Shown here in pieces: positions 17,930 through 25,708 of a DNA stretch of 64,000 nucleotides (position 1 is the first letter of the stretch; each line of letters opens with the position of its first letter). The DNA is from Shimia sp. Alg240-R146 (lineage in GTDB: Bacteria > Pseudomonadota > Alphaproteobacteria > Rhodobacterales > Rhodobacteraceae), in the NCBI RefSeq assembly GCF_947331465.1, contig NZ_CAMZOK010000001.1, positions 1,736,001-1,800,000 of the forward strand, written 5' to 3'. The notes under the pieces are model-generated. The model was not told the DNA's origin. It saw only the letters and a list, made by a program, of their open reading frames with translations, and did not search any database. A program made the translations under genes and the position numbers.

Positions 17930-18307
17930 ATGATAGGCCAACCACCGCCGCGCAAAAAACGAGATTCGACCATTCCCTTGATCAACGTCGTTTTCCTGAT
18001 GTTGGTCTTTTTCCTGATCGCCGGGACAGTCGCGCCGCCACTGGATTCGGATCTGAACCTTGTGCAAACCAGCGACTTGGAGGGACGAGAGCCGCCGGAC
18101 GCTTTGGTTCTACATGCCGATGGCAGCCTTAGTTTTCGTGGTCAAGTCACTGCGCCTGAAGCGCATATTGCTGTCCACGGCACAGGCCCCACCCGTATTG
18201 TGCCAGATCGAGACGTCCCTGCGCCACGTTTGATGGCCGTCACCGGCGCTCTGAGGCGGGCGGGTGCAAGCTCGGTGATATTGGTAACCGAACGGGCGCT
18301 TAAGTGA
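17930..18307 (+). CDS. exbD: ExbD/TolR-family protein, second copy (Asp replaced by Asn)
   Basis: 125 residues from the ATG at 17930, four bases after the first exbD stop and with GGAG upstream. The membrane segment reads STIPLINVVFLMLVFFLIAG. The position of the catalytic Asp in the first copy (LIDV) is Asn here (LIN-V), so this copy probably cannot carry the proton and may be a structural partner in a mixed ExbD pair. Its short periplasmic domain follows. Its TGA overlaps the GTG start of tonB. The Asp-to-Asn reading is direct from sequence; the functional consequence is inferred. Confidence 0.85.
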   Translation: MIGQPPPRKKRDSTIPLINVVFLMLVFFLIAGTVAPPLDSDLNLVQTSDLEGREPPDALVLHADGSLSFRGQVTAPEAHIAVHGTGPTRIVPDRDVPAPRLMAVTGALRRAGASSVILVTERALK

Positions 18308-19437
18308 TCCGGCGCTCGCTCCTCATTGCGCTAGTTGCGCTCCTGTTGTCGCTTGGTGTGCACCTGTTGGGGCTTGGCGTTGCGGTGCGTATTGACCGCG
18401 CGGGGCCGCCCCCTGAAACAATCGGTGACGTGGTCGCTGTGGGCAACGCTTTTGAAGACATCGCAGAAACACTTGAGGACGCGGTGGAGCCGGAACTCGC
18501 GCCGGAGCCGGAGCAAGTTCAGCCAATCGAACCAGTGCCACCACCGAGCGAGTCAGACGTGCCCGAAACCGAAGTGCTTGTGGCGTCAGAGAACCCTCAG
18601 GAGTCCTTTGCCCCTGACACGGGCACGGCCGAAATCGTAGAGCCGGTTCCGCTTGCAGGTACCCAAGGCGATTTTGTGCCCGAGCCGGACATAACAGAGC
18701 CGACCACCCAACCCGACGAAGCCAAGCCCGTACCCCCACAAGCCGAAACCGCGCCACCCATCGAGTCCGAGACAAACACGGTAGAGGTGGGAGCCCCGGT
18801 GCCGACGCAACCAACACCGCCCCCAATAGCAACCGAACAGTCGGAGCCGGTGGAAGACGTGATTGCCTCGCTGCCTGACGCGTTGCTGCCGGTTGCTCCA
18901 ACCTCTCCGTTGACGGATCCAGAAACGCCAGTGTTGACGGAGTCCACACCCGTCGAGCCAACCGAAAGCGAAACCGAAGACCCCCTTGAGGACAGCACCG
19001 AAGTCGAGCCACAGCCTCTATTCCCTAGTTTGCGAGATGGGTTTGCAGACCTGCGCAACCCATCGCAAGCCGTTGAGTCGCCACTGGAAACCTTTCGGCG
19101 CGAGGGGTCTTCTGCTGCGATTGGCGGATTTGGCGTGCAGTCCGGCTCCGCAGCTAATTCCCGTGGCCCAGGCAATTCTGACACAACCAATTATGCTGGG
19201 CGCGTGCTCGTACATCTCAACCGCACCCCGGAAGTCCACGTCAAAGCGCCTGGCTTTGCACGAGTGTACTTTGAGATAAACCCCGACGGTTCCCTCAATT
19301 GGGTTGAAGTTATCGACAGCTCAGGCAGCCCTGACGTCAATCGCGCGGCACGGCTGCAAATTCAGAGCGGCGCGCCCTTTCCGAAACCGCCCAACGGCGA
19401 GCCTCGTCAGCTGTCCTTTTGGTACCGTTCCAGATAG
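18304..19437 (+). CDS. tonB: TonB energy-transducing protein
   Basis: 377 residues. An N-terminal membrane anchor (about 4-27) is followed by a very long Pro/Glu/Thr-rich spacer (about 50-240) that spans the periplasm. The C-terminal TonB domain (about 295-375) contains NYAGRVLVHLNRTPEVHVKA and a FEINPDGSLNWVEVIDSSGS segment. It transmits ExbB/ExbD-harvested energy to TonB-dependent receptors, none of which is encoded nearby. The start is GTG at 18304 in a GTGA overlap with the second exbD, giving a four-gene coupled operon with exbB. The spacer is longer and more acidic than in E. coli TonB. Confidence 0.9.
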   Translation: MIRRSLLIALVALLLSLGVHLLGLGVAVRIDRAGPPPETIGDVVAVGNAFEDIAETLEDAVEPELAPEPEQVQPIEPVPPPSESDVPETEVLVASENPQESFAPDTGTAEIVEPVPLAGTQGDFVPEPDITEPTTQPDEAKPVPPQAETAPPIESETNTVEVGAPVPTQPTPPPIATEQSEPVEDVIASLPDALLPVAPTSPLTDPETPVLTESTPVEPTESETEDPLEDSTEVEPQPLFPSLRDGFADLRNPSQAVESPLETFRREGSSAAIGGFGVQSGSAANSRGPGNSDTTNYAGRVLVHLNRTPEVHVKAPGFARVYFEINPDGSLNWVEVIDSSGSPDVNRAARLQIQSGAPFPKPPNGEPRQLSFWYRSR

Positions 19438-19543
19438 GTTTGATGAAACACATTTTTTATTCCGTGGTTGCCGACGTCACCGTCACGGAAGTCCGATCTG
19501 AATCGGACAGTAGCGCCACTGTTACCAAAACGCGATCTAGGGC

Positions 19544-19660
19544 ATGACCCAAATCGAGAGATCGTTGACTGAGATCGGGACAATTGCCCAAGTGGCCGAC
19601 AAATTCGCCTTTCAAACAAACCTGCCGGGATTGAACGCGGGTGTGGAAGCTTCAGGAGCA
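19544..19660 (+). pseudogene. Remnant of a methyl-accepting chemotaxis protein
   Basis: The frame from 19544 translates to a stretch containing IGTIAQVADKFAFQTNLPGL followed by NAGVEAS. This matches the highly conserved tip of chemoreceptor signalling domains; the intact receptor in this window has [20 protein letters not shown]. Similarity ends within about 40 residues and the reading frame then runs into unrelated sequence. There is no flanking receptor sequence, so it is a decayed fragment. It is not an obvious recent copy of the 27 kb receptor, because codons differ at many positions. Confidence 0.6.
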
Positions 19661-19851
19661 GCGATCCGTTTGCCAACATCCACATGGGTTGCCACCAAGT
19701 CTTGTTCTTCAATGAGCATGCGGACCAGTTCCTGACACATAGCTTCCATCAACACTGCTTTGACGGTTTCGGGTGCCAGGATTCTAATGGTCACTTCGTT
19801 CAAGAATTCGCTCTCGTTTCGCTCGTAGACCGTGAGGAGCCTTGCAGCGCT
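19612..19851 (-). other. Unidentified minus-strand open frame, possible gene fragment
   Basis: Open frame of about 79 codons. The part from residue 17 reads FLNEVTIRILAPETVKAVLM followed by EAMCQELVRMLIEEQDLV. It has a plausible helical amphipathic composition and no low-complexity bias, so it may be part of a real protein. No ATG or ribosome site supports initiation (a TTG at 19803 is the best candidate), and an in-frame stop lies just upstream. It overlaps the chemoreceptor remnant on the other strand. I do not recognise the family. Confidence 0.25.
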
Positions 19852-20154
19852 TCACGGCATCGAGTGGGAGATGTGTTTGCACAGAAAGACAGAGAAATTG
19901 GTTTGAACCAGAATTTGCCAACTCCGACGTAAGCCGCTTGCGGAAAAATATCACGCGACCTCTACGCATCAGGTATGGGCCTGCGTGATGCATGGGCATT
20001 CGTCTGGGTTTTTGGCGAGCTGAGGCGCTTTGCCTGTAGGTATAGCGCGCGAAGCCATGTGTTACACTCTGCGCTACAGTTTTAGGGGGCTATGACACGC
20101 ACGTGGATTCGGGCGAGTCTAAGTTATTGGTTTATTTAAATTTTCTATGAAAAG

Positions 20155-20229
20155 TGGCTGGGATGGTAGGATTCGAACCTACGGTACACTGTACCAAAAA
20201 CAGTTGCCTTACCACTTGGCTACATCCCA
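20155..20229 (-). tRNA. tRNA-Gln (anticodon TTG)
   Basis: 75-nt cloverleaf on the minus strand with encoded CCA. Acceptor stem TGGGATG pairs with CATCCCA, D-arm GCCAAGTGGTAAGGC, and anticodon stem ACTGT/ACAGT around loop TTTTGGT (anticodon TTG, plus-strand CAA at 20195-20197). T-arm GTAGG/CCTAC with TTCGAAT. G discriminator. Confidence 0.95.
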
Positions 20230-20427
20230 ACGTGAGCGCGTATTTACTGGCCGATGGAGGCAGGTGCAAGACCCGAATCGAGTTTTGTTGCGTAAATTTT
20301 CTGTTTTCTGTTCAGGCAATCTTCAGGAACTTCTTAAAGGTACCCAGCGTCATTTTCGCAGAGCACCGATGGACAAAGACAAGTGCCGCGCGGCAATGTT
20401 GCGGCAGATAAATTGAGGAGAGAGACG

Positions 20428-21657
20428 ATGTTCCTGGGAATACGTCCAGAGATGGAAAGCCTGCTGGAGCAGGTACGCGATATGATCCAGAACGAGATCA
20501 TGCCGCTGGAAGCAGAGTATCATAAGGAAATCGGCACAGGCGATCGCTGGACGTTCACGGAACGGCAGACAGAAATTCTGGAAGGCTTGAAAGCCAAAGC
20601 CAAGGAACGTGGCCTGTGGAACTTCTGGCTGACTGACAGCGAGCGCGGCTTTGGTCTGACGACCGTGGAATATGCCTTCTTTGCGGAAGAGATGGGCAAG
20701 ACGCCATTGGGCGCGGAAGTGTTCAACTGTGCAGCGCCTGACACCGGCAATATGGAAGTGTTTGAGCGCTATGGCACCGAGGCCATGAAAGAAAAGTGGC
20801 TGACGCCGCTGCTCGAAGGTCAGATCCGGTCAGCTTACCTTATGACAGAGCCTGATGTGGCTTCATCAGACGCCACAAACGTCTCCATGGAATGCGTGCG
20901 CGATGGCGATGAATATGTGCTGAATGGCGAGAAATATTGGTCTTCTGGCGCAGGTGATCCACGCTGTAAGGTCTATATTGCAATGGTGAAAACCGGCGGC
21001 GACGACCTTCCAGTTCACAAGCGCCAATCGATGATTGTGGTGCCGTCAGATGCCGAAGGTATCGAGATCCTGCGCCCGATGATGGTTTATGGTCAGGACG
21101 ACGCACCACACGGTCACATGCACATCAGATTTACAAATGTTCGCGTGCCTGCAGATGCCATTTTGCTGGGCGAAGGGCGTGGATTTGAGATCGCGCAAGG
21201 CCGGCTTGGGCCAGGCCGCATTCACCACTGCATGCGGGCCATCGGTCAGGCGGAATCGGCGCTGGCGCAGATGATCCGTCGCTCGTTGGACCGCGAGGCG
21301 TTCGGCAAACAGCTGGCGCATCTGGGGGCGAACTATGACATCATCGCGGAGTGCCGGATGGAGATCGAGCAAGCACGTCTGTTGTGTTTGAAAGCCGCCT
21401 GGATGATGGATCAGGGCGATGCCCGCGCGGCAGCGCCGTGGATCAGTCAGATTAAAGTCGTTGCCCCGAACGTAGCGCTCAAAGTCATCGACGAAGCGGT
21501 GCAGATGCATGGCGGCACCGGTGTGAGCCAGGATACGCCGTTGGCAGCAGCCTGGACCGGCATCCGGACATTGCGTCTGGCAGATGGTCCGGACGCCGTG
21601 CACCGCCGTCAGGTGGCACGGGCGGAACTTCGCAAATACACCCAACAAAAGGTGTAA
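20428..21657 (+). CDS. Acyl-CoA dehydrogenase family protein
   Basis: FAD-dependent dehydrogenase of 409 residues from the ATG at 20428, which has GAGGAGAG upstream (the frame is open to 20383 but without a better start). Typical segments: [20 protein letters not shown] (FAD/substrate binding), [12 protein letters not shown], a long helical C-terminal domain with [14 protein letters not shown], and the terminal [19 protein letters not shown]. It looks closest to the ACAD10/11-like group rather than short-chain butyryl-CoA dehydrogenases. The substrate is unknown. It precedes, by 245 bp and a terminator, the FAD/GcvT fusion and the HisD-like dehydrogenase, so co-transcription is doubtful though functional association is possible. 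Confidence 0.85.
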   Translation: MFLGIRPEMESLLEQVRDMIQNEIMPLEAEYHKEIGTGDRWTFTERQTEILEGLKAKAKERGLWNFWLTDSERGFGLTTVEYAFFAEEMGKTPLGAEVFNCAAPDTGNMEVFERYGTEAMKEKWLTPLLEGQIRSAYLMTEPDVASSDATNVSMECVRDGDEYVLNGEKYWSSGAGDPRCKVYIAMVKTGGDDLPVHKRQSMIVVPSDAEGIEILRPMMVYGQDDAPHGHMHIRFTNVRVPADAILLGEGRGFEIAQGRLGPGRIHHCMRAIGQAESALAQMIRRSLDREAFGKQLAHLGANYDIIAECRMEIEQARLLCLKAAWMMDQGDARAAAPWISQIKVVAPNVALKVIDEAVQMHGGTGVSQDTPLAAAWTGIRTLRLADGPDAVHRRQVARAELRKYTQQKV

Positions 21658-21713
21658 AAACCGCGGTCGGTATCGCGTCGGTATTACGGCGGTATCGCGA
21701 CAGTGCGAAAATC

Positions 21714-21736
21714 GGGGCCTTTCGGGGCCCCTTTTT
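21714..21736 (+). terminator. Rho-independent terminator after the acyl-CoA dehydrogenase
   Basis: GGGGCC-TTTCGG-GGCCCC stem-loop followed by five T (21732-21736), 57 bp after the stop codon. Two direct copies of GGTATCGCG (21669-21677 and 21691-21699) lie just upstream, of unknown meaning. Confidence 0.8.
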
Positions 21737-21902
21737 GCGTTTCAGAGACGCTCAGGTGCGGTTTTTGGCCCTGCGCTCACAGCACATTGCTTTGGAAAAA
21801 CCGAAAACAATATTTGGTGTTTTTGAATTGTCGGTCTTGAGCATTGCAGTGGCCACATATTTGCGCCTCTTTCAGCGGAACACTTGGCTGGAGGCATGTC
21901 AT

Positions 21903-24338
21903 ATGAAATCGCGCACCAAAGTGGTCGTCATTGGCGGCGGCATCGCGGGTTGTTCAACATTGTATCACCTTACTCAGGAGGGGTGGAGCGATGTGGTGTT
22001 GGTTGAGCGCAATGAGTTGACCAGCGGCACCACGTGGCACTCTGCGGCTCAGGTGACAAATTTTGGCATGAACCAGACGATGGTCGGGCTGAAAACCCAT
22101 TCGATCGATCTCTACAAAGAGCTGGCGGAGGATCCGGAATATCCGATCAACTATCACCATGGGGATGGTGGTATTCGTCTGGCCAACACCGAAGCGCAGA
22201 TGCAGGGCTATCGTCATTTCGCGTCGATGGCGCGGGGGATGGATGTGCATTTTGAGGTGCTCGATGCCGAGGAATGCGCGCGGCGCCATCCACTGATCTC
22301 GACCGACAATATGATCGGCGGGCTGTGGGATCCACTGGATGGCGACATTGATCCCGCACAGTTGTGTCAGGCGCTGGCGCGGCGGGCCCGCAAGGCCGGG
22401 GCCGAAGTTTATCGCAACACGCCAGTGACCGGCCTGACCCAACACAAAGACGACACATGGACGGTACATACCGAGCACGGTGATATTGACTGCGATATTG
22501 TGGTCAATGCGGGCGGGTATCGGGTGAATGAAGTCGGCGCGATGATGGGTGTGCATCATCCGGTCGCGTCGATGGAGCATCAGTATTTTCTGACGGAAGA
22601 CATTCCTGCCATCAAAGACGCGGGGCATCGGATGCCGCTGATCCGCTGTCCGATCAGCGACTATTATTGCCGACAGGAAAAGAACGGCCTGTTGGTCGGG
22701 TTTTATGAACAGGATTGCAAGACATGGGGCATGGACGGGATTGACCCGAACTTTGTGAATGCGCTGTGTCCGGATGATCTGGAGCGCGTCATGGATGTGC
22801 TTGAGGGGGCGTTTGCGCGTATGCCCGCGCTGGCGGACGTCGGTATCCATACGGTGGTTAATGGGCCGATCACTTATACAATCGACGGCGCCCCCCTGGT
22901 TGGGCCAATCCCCGGCAAGCGCAATGCGTTTTGCATCATCGGGCTTCGTGCAGGATTGGGCGAGGGGGGCGGTCACGGCTGGCTTTTGGCGCAACAGATC
23001 GTACATGGCGAGGCGCAGTATGACACGTGGTGCATTGATCCGCGCCGGTTTGCGGGCCACACCAATGTCGAGTTGACCGCGTTGAAAGCGATCGAAGATT
23101 ACCAAAACGAATTCCGGTTTCATTTTCCGCATGAGCACCGCCCAGCGGGGCGCAACGCGCGCACCACACCTTTGACGCCGGTTTTCGCAGCCGAAGGTGC
23201 GGAATTCACCGTGGTGAATGGTTGGGAGCGGGTTGAATACATCAAGCCGACACCAGATTTTCATCCGACGCTTGGATTCGGGTTTGACGAAGCTTTTGAT
23301 GTCGTCGCGGCCGAGGTGAGGAACGTGCAGGACAACGTTGGTCTGTGCGAGGTCAACGGATTCAACCGGTTTGAGATCACCGGCGCGGATCGCCATGCGT
23401 TTTTGGATCGGATGTTTTGCGGCACCGTCACGAAACGGGACGGACGTGTTGGGCTGGGGTATTTGTTGAACCCTCACGGCATGATCAAGGGCGAGGCAAC
23501 GATTGCCAATATCGCCGCCAGCGAGCGCGGCCCGGGTCGGGTTTGGTATGGATCGGCGGCGGCCAGCGAGTTGCACGACATGGATTGGCTGCAAAGCCAT
23601 TTGGGCGCGGATGAGGACGTTCAAATCCGCAGTTTGACCAATGATCAGACCATCCTTGTGTTGGCCGGGCCTAAGGCGCGGGATGTGTTGTCGTCCTGTG
23701 CGCGTGGCGATTGGTCCAAGGAGGCGTTTCCTTGGTTGTCGGTGCGCGAGTGTTTCATTGGATATGCACCGGCCACCGTGTTGGGCGTCAGCTTTTCCGG
23801 TGAGCTGGCATATGAAATCCATGTTCCCAATGCCTCGCTTTATGCGGCGTATCTGGCCTTGCGGGAAGCCGGTGAAGCCCACGGGATGACGCTGTTTGGC
23901 GCCCGCGCGGTGGATGCGATGCGCATGGAGAAAGGCTTTTTGCACTGGAAGGCTGACCTCTTGACCGAGTTTGACCCGTTTGAGACCGGACTTGAGCGGT
24001 TTGTGAAGCTCGACAAAGGCGACTTCATCGGCAAGGCCGCGTTGCTGGAGCGTCAGGCGGCGGGACCGCGCAAAAAGCTGGTCACGCTCAAGATTGATGC
24101 GAGCCATGCGCCTGCGCATGGCGGGGCGTCGCTGATGCGGGGTGACGCTGTGGTGGGCACGGTGACTTCAGGTGACTGGGGGCATCGGACGGGTCTGAAC
24201 CTTGCCTATGCGTTTGTTGATCCCGAAATGGCAGTCGATGGAAATTCGGCGCAGTTGGACCTTTGCGGGACACTTGTTGAGGCCACGGTCATTGCGCCGT
24301 CGCCTTATGATCCGGAGTTTTCCCGGATCAGAGGGTAG
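21903..24338 (+). CDS. FAD-dependent oxidoreductase/GcvT fusion (dimethylglycine/sarcosine dehydrogenase-like)
   Basis: 811 residues. N-terminal D-amino-acid-oxidase-type FAD domain with the dinucleotide motif GGGIAG at 11-16, ribose-binding Glu35 and SGTTWH with His46. That His is at the position I recall as covalently flavinylated in dimethylglycine and sarcosine dehydrogenases. A connecting FAO-type region follows, and from about residue 430 a GcvT-like folate-binding half with LGYLLNPHGMIKGEATIANI and GARAVDAMRMEKGFLHWKAD. Such fusions oxidise N-methyl groups and pass the one-carbon unit to tetrahydrofolate; the methylated substrate here is unknown. The start is ATG at 21903 with GGAGG nine bases upstream; the longer open frame from 21735 covers the terminator region and is rejected. 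Confidence 0.85.
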   Translation: MKSRTKVVVIGGGIAGCSTLYHLTQEGWSDVVLVERNELTSGTTWHSAAQVTNFGMNQTMVGLKTHSIDLYKELAEDPEYPINYHHGDGGIRLANTEAQMQGYRHFASMARGMDVHFEVLDAEECARRHPLISTDNMIGGLWDPLDGDIDPAQLCQALARRARKAGAEVYRNTPVTGLTQHKDDTWTVHTEHGDIDCDIVVNAGGYRVNEVGAMMGVHHPVASMEHQYFLTEDIPAIKDAGHRMPLIRCPISDYYCRQEKNGLLVGFYEQDCKTWGMDGIDPNFVNALCPDDLERVMDVLEGAFARMPALADVGIHTVVNGPITYTIDGAPLVGPIPGKRNAFCIIGLRAGLGEGGGHGWLLAQQIVHGEAQYDTWCIDPRRFAGHTNVELTALKAIEDYQNEFRFHFPHEHRPAGRNARTTPLTPVFAAEGAEFTVVNGWERVEYIKPTPDFHPTLGFGFDEAFDVVAAEVRNVQDNVGLCEVNGFNRFEITGADRHAFLDRMFCGTVTKRDGRVGLGYLLNPHGMIKGEATIANIAASERGPGRVWYGSAAASELHDMDWLQSHLGADEDVQIRSLTNDQTILVLAGPKARDVLSSCARGDWSKEAFPWLSVRECFIGYAPATVLGVSFSGELAYEIHVPNASLYAAYLALREAGEAHGMTLFGARAVDAMRMEKGFLHWKADLLTEFDPFETGLERFVKLDKGDFIGKAALLERQAAGPRKKLVTLKIDASHAPAHGGASLMRGDAVVGTVTSGDWGHRTGLNLAYAFVDPEMAVDGNSAQLDLCGTLVEATVIAPSPYDPEFSRIRG

Positions 24339-24415
24339 GGGGAAACCCCGGACAGAATTGATGGCGCAGCCCGAACGGGGGGCGCGGCGACACGCAAACA
24401 AAGTGAGATGACGAG

Positions 24416-25693
24416 ATGGCGATTACCTATCTGAAAAAAGCCGGTCCGCGTCCTGTGTCGGAAGGCAGTGACATCCGTGACATCGTGCAAATCATGTTGA
24501 CCAACATTGAGCGCGAGGGTGAGGACGCGGTCCTGCGATATGCAGAGCAATTGGATGGGTGGACCGGCGACATTGTGTTGTCTGGTGCGGAACGCAAAGC
24601 CGCTTGCGCGCGGGTGCCGCAGGATTTGAAAGACGACATCCAGTTTGCGCATGCCAACATCCGCCGGTTCGCGCAGGCGCAGCTTGCCACGATTGGCGAG
24701 TTTGAAATCGAGGTGAGGCCCGGGCTGATTGCCGGACAAAAACAGATCCCGGTGTCCAGTGCGGGTTGTTATGTGCCCGGCGGGCGCTACAGCCACATTG
24801 CCAGCGCTCTGATGACGATCACCACGGCAAAAGTTGCCGGTGTTGCGAATATCACCGCAGTGTCACCGACCCGACCTGAGGCAGGAATTCCCGACGCGAT
24901 TGTGTATGCGATGGATCTGAGCGGCGCTGATGTGATCCTGAATTTGGGCGGGGTTCAGGGCATTGCCGCGATGGCACAGGGGTTGTTTGGCGCCAAGCCC
25001 GCCGACATTCTGGTAGGTCCTGGAAACTCGTTTGTGGCGGAAGCAAAACGGTTGCTCTTTGGCAAAGTGGGCATTGATATGTTTGCGGGCCCAACGGATT
25101 CACTGGTGATTGCGGATCATACGGCATCGGCGGAAACGGTGGCTTGGGACCTCGTCAGTCAGGCGGAACATGGCGTTGATAGTCCGGTCTGGCTTGTCTG
25201 CACCGATAGGGCGTTGGCCGATGAGGTCATGGCGCGCCTGCCTCGGCTTTGTGACAGCTTGCCCGAGCCAAATGCGATGGCGGCGCGGACTGCATGGGCC
25301 GAACGCGGCGAGGTTATCCTGTGTGACACAAGAGAGGAAGCGGCGCAGGTTTCTGACAGCTATGGGCCGGAACATCTTCAGGTACAGGCAGGTGATTTAG
25401 ACTGGTGGTTAGGTCGTTTGTCGACATATGGATCGCTGTTTCTGGGCGCGGAGACCACGGTGTCATTTGGTGACAAGACGTCCGGCCCAAACCATGTTTT
25501 GCCGACAAATGGCGCGGCAAGGTACACAGGGGGGCTGTCGGTTCATAAGTTCACCAAGACCGTTACGTATCAACGATGCACACCGCAGGCGTCGCATGAT
25601 TTGGCTGTGCGGACGGCCAAGATTAGTCGCATCGAAGGTATGGAAGGCCACGCGCGGGCGGCTGAGTTGAGGCTTCTTCCAACATCATCGTAG
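24416..25693 (+). CDS. HisD-family dehydrogenase, probably sulfopropanediol dehydrogenase-like (HpsN)
   Basis: Zinc- and NAD-dependent alcohol-to-acid dehydrogenase of 425 residues. All metal-ligand motifs of histidinol dehydrogenase are present: SQAEHG (Gln, His), GDKTSGPNHVLPT (Asp), GGLSVHK and the C-terminal EGMEGHARAAELR (His). The body, including AGCYVPGGRYSHIASALMTI and YGSLFLGAETTVSFGDK, resembles what I recall of HpsN, which oxidises R-2,3-dihydroxypropane-1-sulfonate to sulfolactate. No other his genes are nearby, so a role in histidine synthesis is less likely. It lies 77 bp after the FAD/GcvT fusion, probably in the same transcript. Family certain; substrate inferred. Confidence 0.75.
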   Translation: MAITYLKKAGPRPVSEGSDIRDIVQIMLTNIEREGEDAVLRYAEQLDGWTGDIVLSGAERKAACARVPQDLKDDIQFAHANIRRFAQAQLATIGEFEIEVRPGLIAGQKQIPVSSAGCYVPGGRYSHIASALMTITTAKVAGVANITAVSPTRPEAGIPDAIVYAMDLSGADVILNLGGVQGIAAMAQGLFGAKPADILVGPGNSFVAEAKRLLFGKVGIDMFAGPTDSLVIADHTASAETVAWDLVSQAEHGVDSPVWLVCTDRALADEVMARLPRLCDSLPEPNAMAARTAWAERGEVILCDTREEAAQVSDSYGPEHLQVQAGDLDWWLGRLSTYGSLFLGAETTVSFGDKTSGPNHVLPTNGAARYTGGLSVHKFTKTVTYQRCTPQASHDLAVRTAKISRIEGMEGHARAAELRLLPTSS

Positions 25694-25708
25694 GGGCGCT
25701 GTTCGGGC

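Larger units (their letters stand above)
19438..20154. other. Decayed intergenic stretch between tonB and tRNA-Gln
   Basis: About 720 bp without an intact gene. It holds a 7-bp hairpin GTCCGAT-CTGA-ATCGGAC at 19491-19508 (no T-run), a chemoreceptor remnant (19544-19660) and an overlapping minus-strand open frame of unknown origin (19612-19851). An unremarkable, locally A/T-richer segment leads to the tRNA. The mixture of gene fragments next to a tRNA suggests old insertion and decay. Confidence 0.5.

Noticed and set aside
20030..20050. Third copy of the CTATrC-TGAr-GTATAG palindrome near CCTGTAGGTATAGC
   Set aside because: Only the right arm resembles the motif; the left arm and spacing do not match.
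20147..20416. Open frames running through tRNA-Gln
   Set aside because: They translate the tRNA itself and have no ribosome site.
21661..21712. Direct repeats GGTATCGCG as an attachment site or iteron
   Set aside because: Only two copies, next to an ordinary terminator, with no integrase or replication gene nearby.
21954..24119. 721-codon minus-strand frame opposite the FAD/GcvT gene
   Set aside because: Antisense shadow; the plus-strand gene has clear FAD and GcvT motifs.
24416..25693. Annotation as biosynthetic histidinol dehydrogenase (hisD)
   Set aside because: No other histidine genes are nearby and the sequence resembles HpsN more; kept as HisD-family with uncertain substrate.
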